Shown: piece by piece, positions 6,246 through 6,962 of the stretch
Numbering within the stretch: position 1 is the stretch's first letter
Layout: every line of letters starts with the position of its first letter
Source: Nitrospinota bacterium
Lineage (GTDB): Bacteria; Nitrospirota; Nitrospiria; Nitrospirales; UBA8639
DNA length: 6,962 bases
Direction: 5' to 3'
Assembly (NCBI GenBank): GCA_022561525.1
Contig: JADFRB010000066.1
Location: 1,156 to 8,117, forward strand
Made by a program: the position numbers and the translations under genes
Notes under the pieces: generated by a model
What the model was told of the DNA's origin: nothing
What the model saw: the letters and a program-made list of their open reading frames with translations, nothing else
The model's database searches: none

Positions 6246-6716
6246 TTATCCCAGAAGTCTGTCCAAACTCAGCAAGCTCAATAGTCGGCCATCAACACGA
6301 CCCACACCTTTGTGAAATTCCGTTCCACCTTGTTTTCCACTCGGGGAAGGTTCAATGAGATTCGAAGGGATGCGGAGGACTTCAGAAACCGAATCCACAA
6401 TAATCCCTATTATAATTCGTGACACATCCACCACGACAATACGAGTTTCTTTGGTACGCTCAGCCGCGGACATTCCAAATCGAAGTCGTATATCAATAAT
6501 AGGGATGACCTTGCCTCGAAGATTGATCACACCTTCGACATAGTGGGGAGCCTTCGGGACCGGAGTAATCTCGACCATACGAATAATTTCCTGAACCTCA
6601 AGAATATCAACAGCATATTCCTCGTCCCCAATCTCAAAACTCACGACTTGAAACACTTCATCCATTGAATCCATGCTGTCGGTTGTAGAACCAATGCCAT
6701 CAGCTGTTTGAATCAT
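6246..6716 (-). CDS. cheW: Chemotaxis coupling protein CheW
   Basis: CheW bridges methyl-accepting receptors and the CheA histidine kinase in the receptor array. The 156-residue product is one CheW-like domain (about 20-155) with the hallmark VINLRGKVIPIIDIRLRFG (63-81; Arg67 is the conserved position) and the preceding VDILEVQEIIRM...ITPVPKAP block (36-57). The VVVDV, IIGIIVDSVSEVLRI and C-terminal RLLSLLSLDRLL strands complete the fold. The first 20 residues are a polar, Ser/Asp/Met-rich extension. AGGAGG (minus, 6730-6725) lies 8 bases before the ATG. It leads into motA after 38 bases; cheW beside a MotC/MotD-type pair recalls the Pseudomonas che cluster. No CheA domain is attached. It is a complete stand-alone gene. 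Confidence 0.96.
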   Translation of the reverse strand: MIQTADGIGSTTDSMDSMDEVFQVVSFEIGDEEYAVDILEVQEIIRMVEITPVPKAPHYVEGVINLRGKVIPIIDIRLRFGMSAAERTKETRIVVVDVSRIIIGIIVDSVSEVLRIPSNLIEPSPSGKQGGTEFHKGVGRVDGRLLSLLSLDRLLG

Positions 6717-6745
6717 GGATATTTCCTCCTCTGCACATATCGGAA

Positions 6746-6839
6746 GACATGAGATGTGAGGCGGGAAACGTTAGGGAGAAGAACACGTCGTCTTCCCTCT
6801 TCTTCCGCCTTCCATCTCCCGCCTTCCGTTTCCTGTCTA
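6746..6839. repeat. Degenerate heptad tract upstream of cheW (element D)
   Basis: The left arm on the plus strand has units GACATGA (6746), GATGTGA (6753), GGCGGGA (6760), AACGTTA (6767) and GGGAGAA (6774). The right arm has TCTTCCC (6791), TCTTCTT (6798), CCGCCTT (6805), CCATCTC (6812), CCGCCTT again (6819) and CCGTTTC (6826), ending in CTGTCTA (6833), which contains the stop of the preceding gene. AGGCGGGA (6759-6766) and TCCCGCCT (6817-6824) are exact complements, so the two arms can pair. It is the best example of the mirrored heptad arrangement in the window. Confidence 0.6.
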
Positions 6840-6962
6840 TATTGAAGCCCGAACCAACAAAGCCTCACACGAAGACATATTGTCTTTCAGCGCCATTACC
6901 GATTGAATTTCATGCGCCATTCTGGATAAAGAGACCACTTTGTCAGCACACCCACTTTCCTC
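6837..6962 (-). CDS. C-terminal end of an unrecognised protein (partial)
   Basis: The frame is open from the window edge to a TAG at 6839-6837, giving 41 residues: a charged start, then VVSLSRMAHEIQSV and an amphipathic stretch ending LLVRASI. The other two minus-strand frames close within this stretch. No family motif is recognisable. It does not look like the end of CheA (which ends in a CheW-like domain) or like a typical receptor tail. The helical, Met/Ser-rich character would fit a chemotaxis or signalling protein given the neighbours, but this is a guess from context. Its stop codon abuts the heptad tract before cheW. Confidence 0.5.
   Translation of the reverse strand, partial: EESGCADKVVSLSRMAHEIQSVMALKDNMSSCEALLVRASI

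Noticed and set aside
5443..6358. Plus-strand open frames across motA and cheW
   Set aside because: They are antisense shadows of well-conserved genes, without independent support.

Overview
The window is a motility and chemotaxis locus from a flagellated Gram-negative (two-membrane) bacterium. Periplasmic and outer-membrane ring genes (flgA, flgH, flgI) imply the outer membrane. All recognised genes lie on the minus strand, so transcription runs from high to low coordinates. Base composition is balanced, with starts ATG, GTG and TTG and mostly strong AGGAGG-type ribosome sites. The protein style and intergenic texture resemble Nitrospirota (Nitrospira-like bacteria), but this is an impression and was not tested.

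Layout in transcription order: (1) 6962-6837, the C-terminal 41 codons of an unrecognised protein; (2) 6716-4653, cheW, motA and motB, a chemotaxis coupling protein followed by a stator pair of the MotC/MotD (PomA-length) type; (3) 4652-4160, a 493-base spacer with no convincing gene, holding a near-consensus sigma-54 promoter (4286-4303), an upstream dyad that might be an enhancer site, and a repeat element in the flgF leader; (4) 4159 to beyond position 1, flgF, flgG, flgA, flgH and flgI, encoding the proximal and distal rod proteins, the P-ring chaperone, the L-ring lipoprotein and the P-ring protein (flgI is cut by the window edge).

The genes work together: MotA/MotB convert ion flow into torque, CheW links chemoreceptors to the CheA kinase that controls rotation, and FlgF/G/A/H/I build the driveshaft and its bushings through the wall and outer membrane. 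The sigma-54 promoter suggests that the rod/ring genes are switched on as a middle-class flagellar operon, separately from cheW-motA-motB.

The least expected structure is between the genes. Four spacers (about 2401-2495, 3348-3435, 4185-4265, 6746-6839) each carry an 80-95 base tract of degenerate 7-base units, often with an oppositely oriented left arm. Three of them run directly into the stop codon of the preceding gene. This looks like a dispersed heptad repeat family and is the main candidate for something under-described. The coding content itself is conventional.
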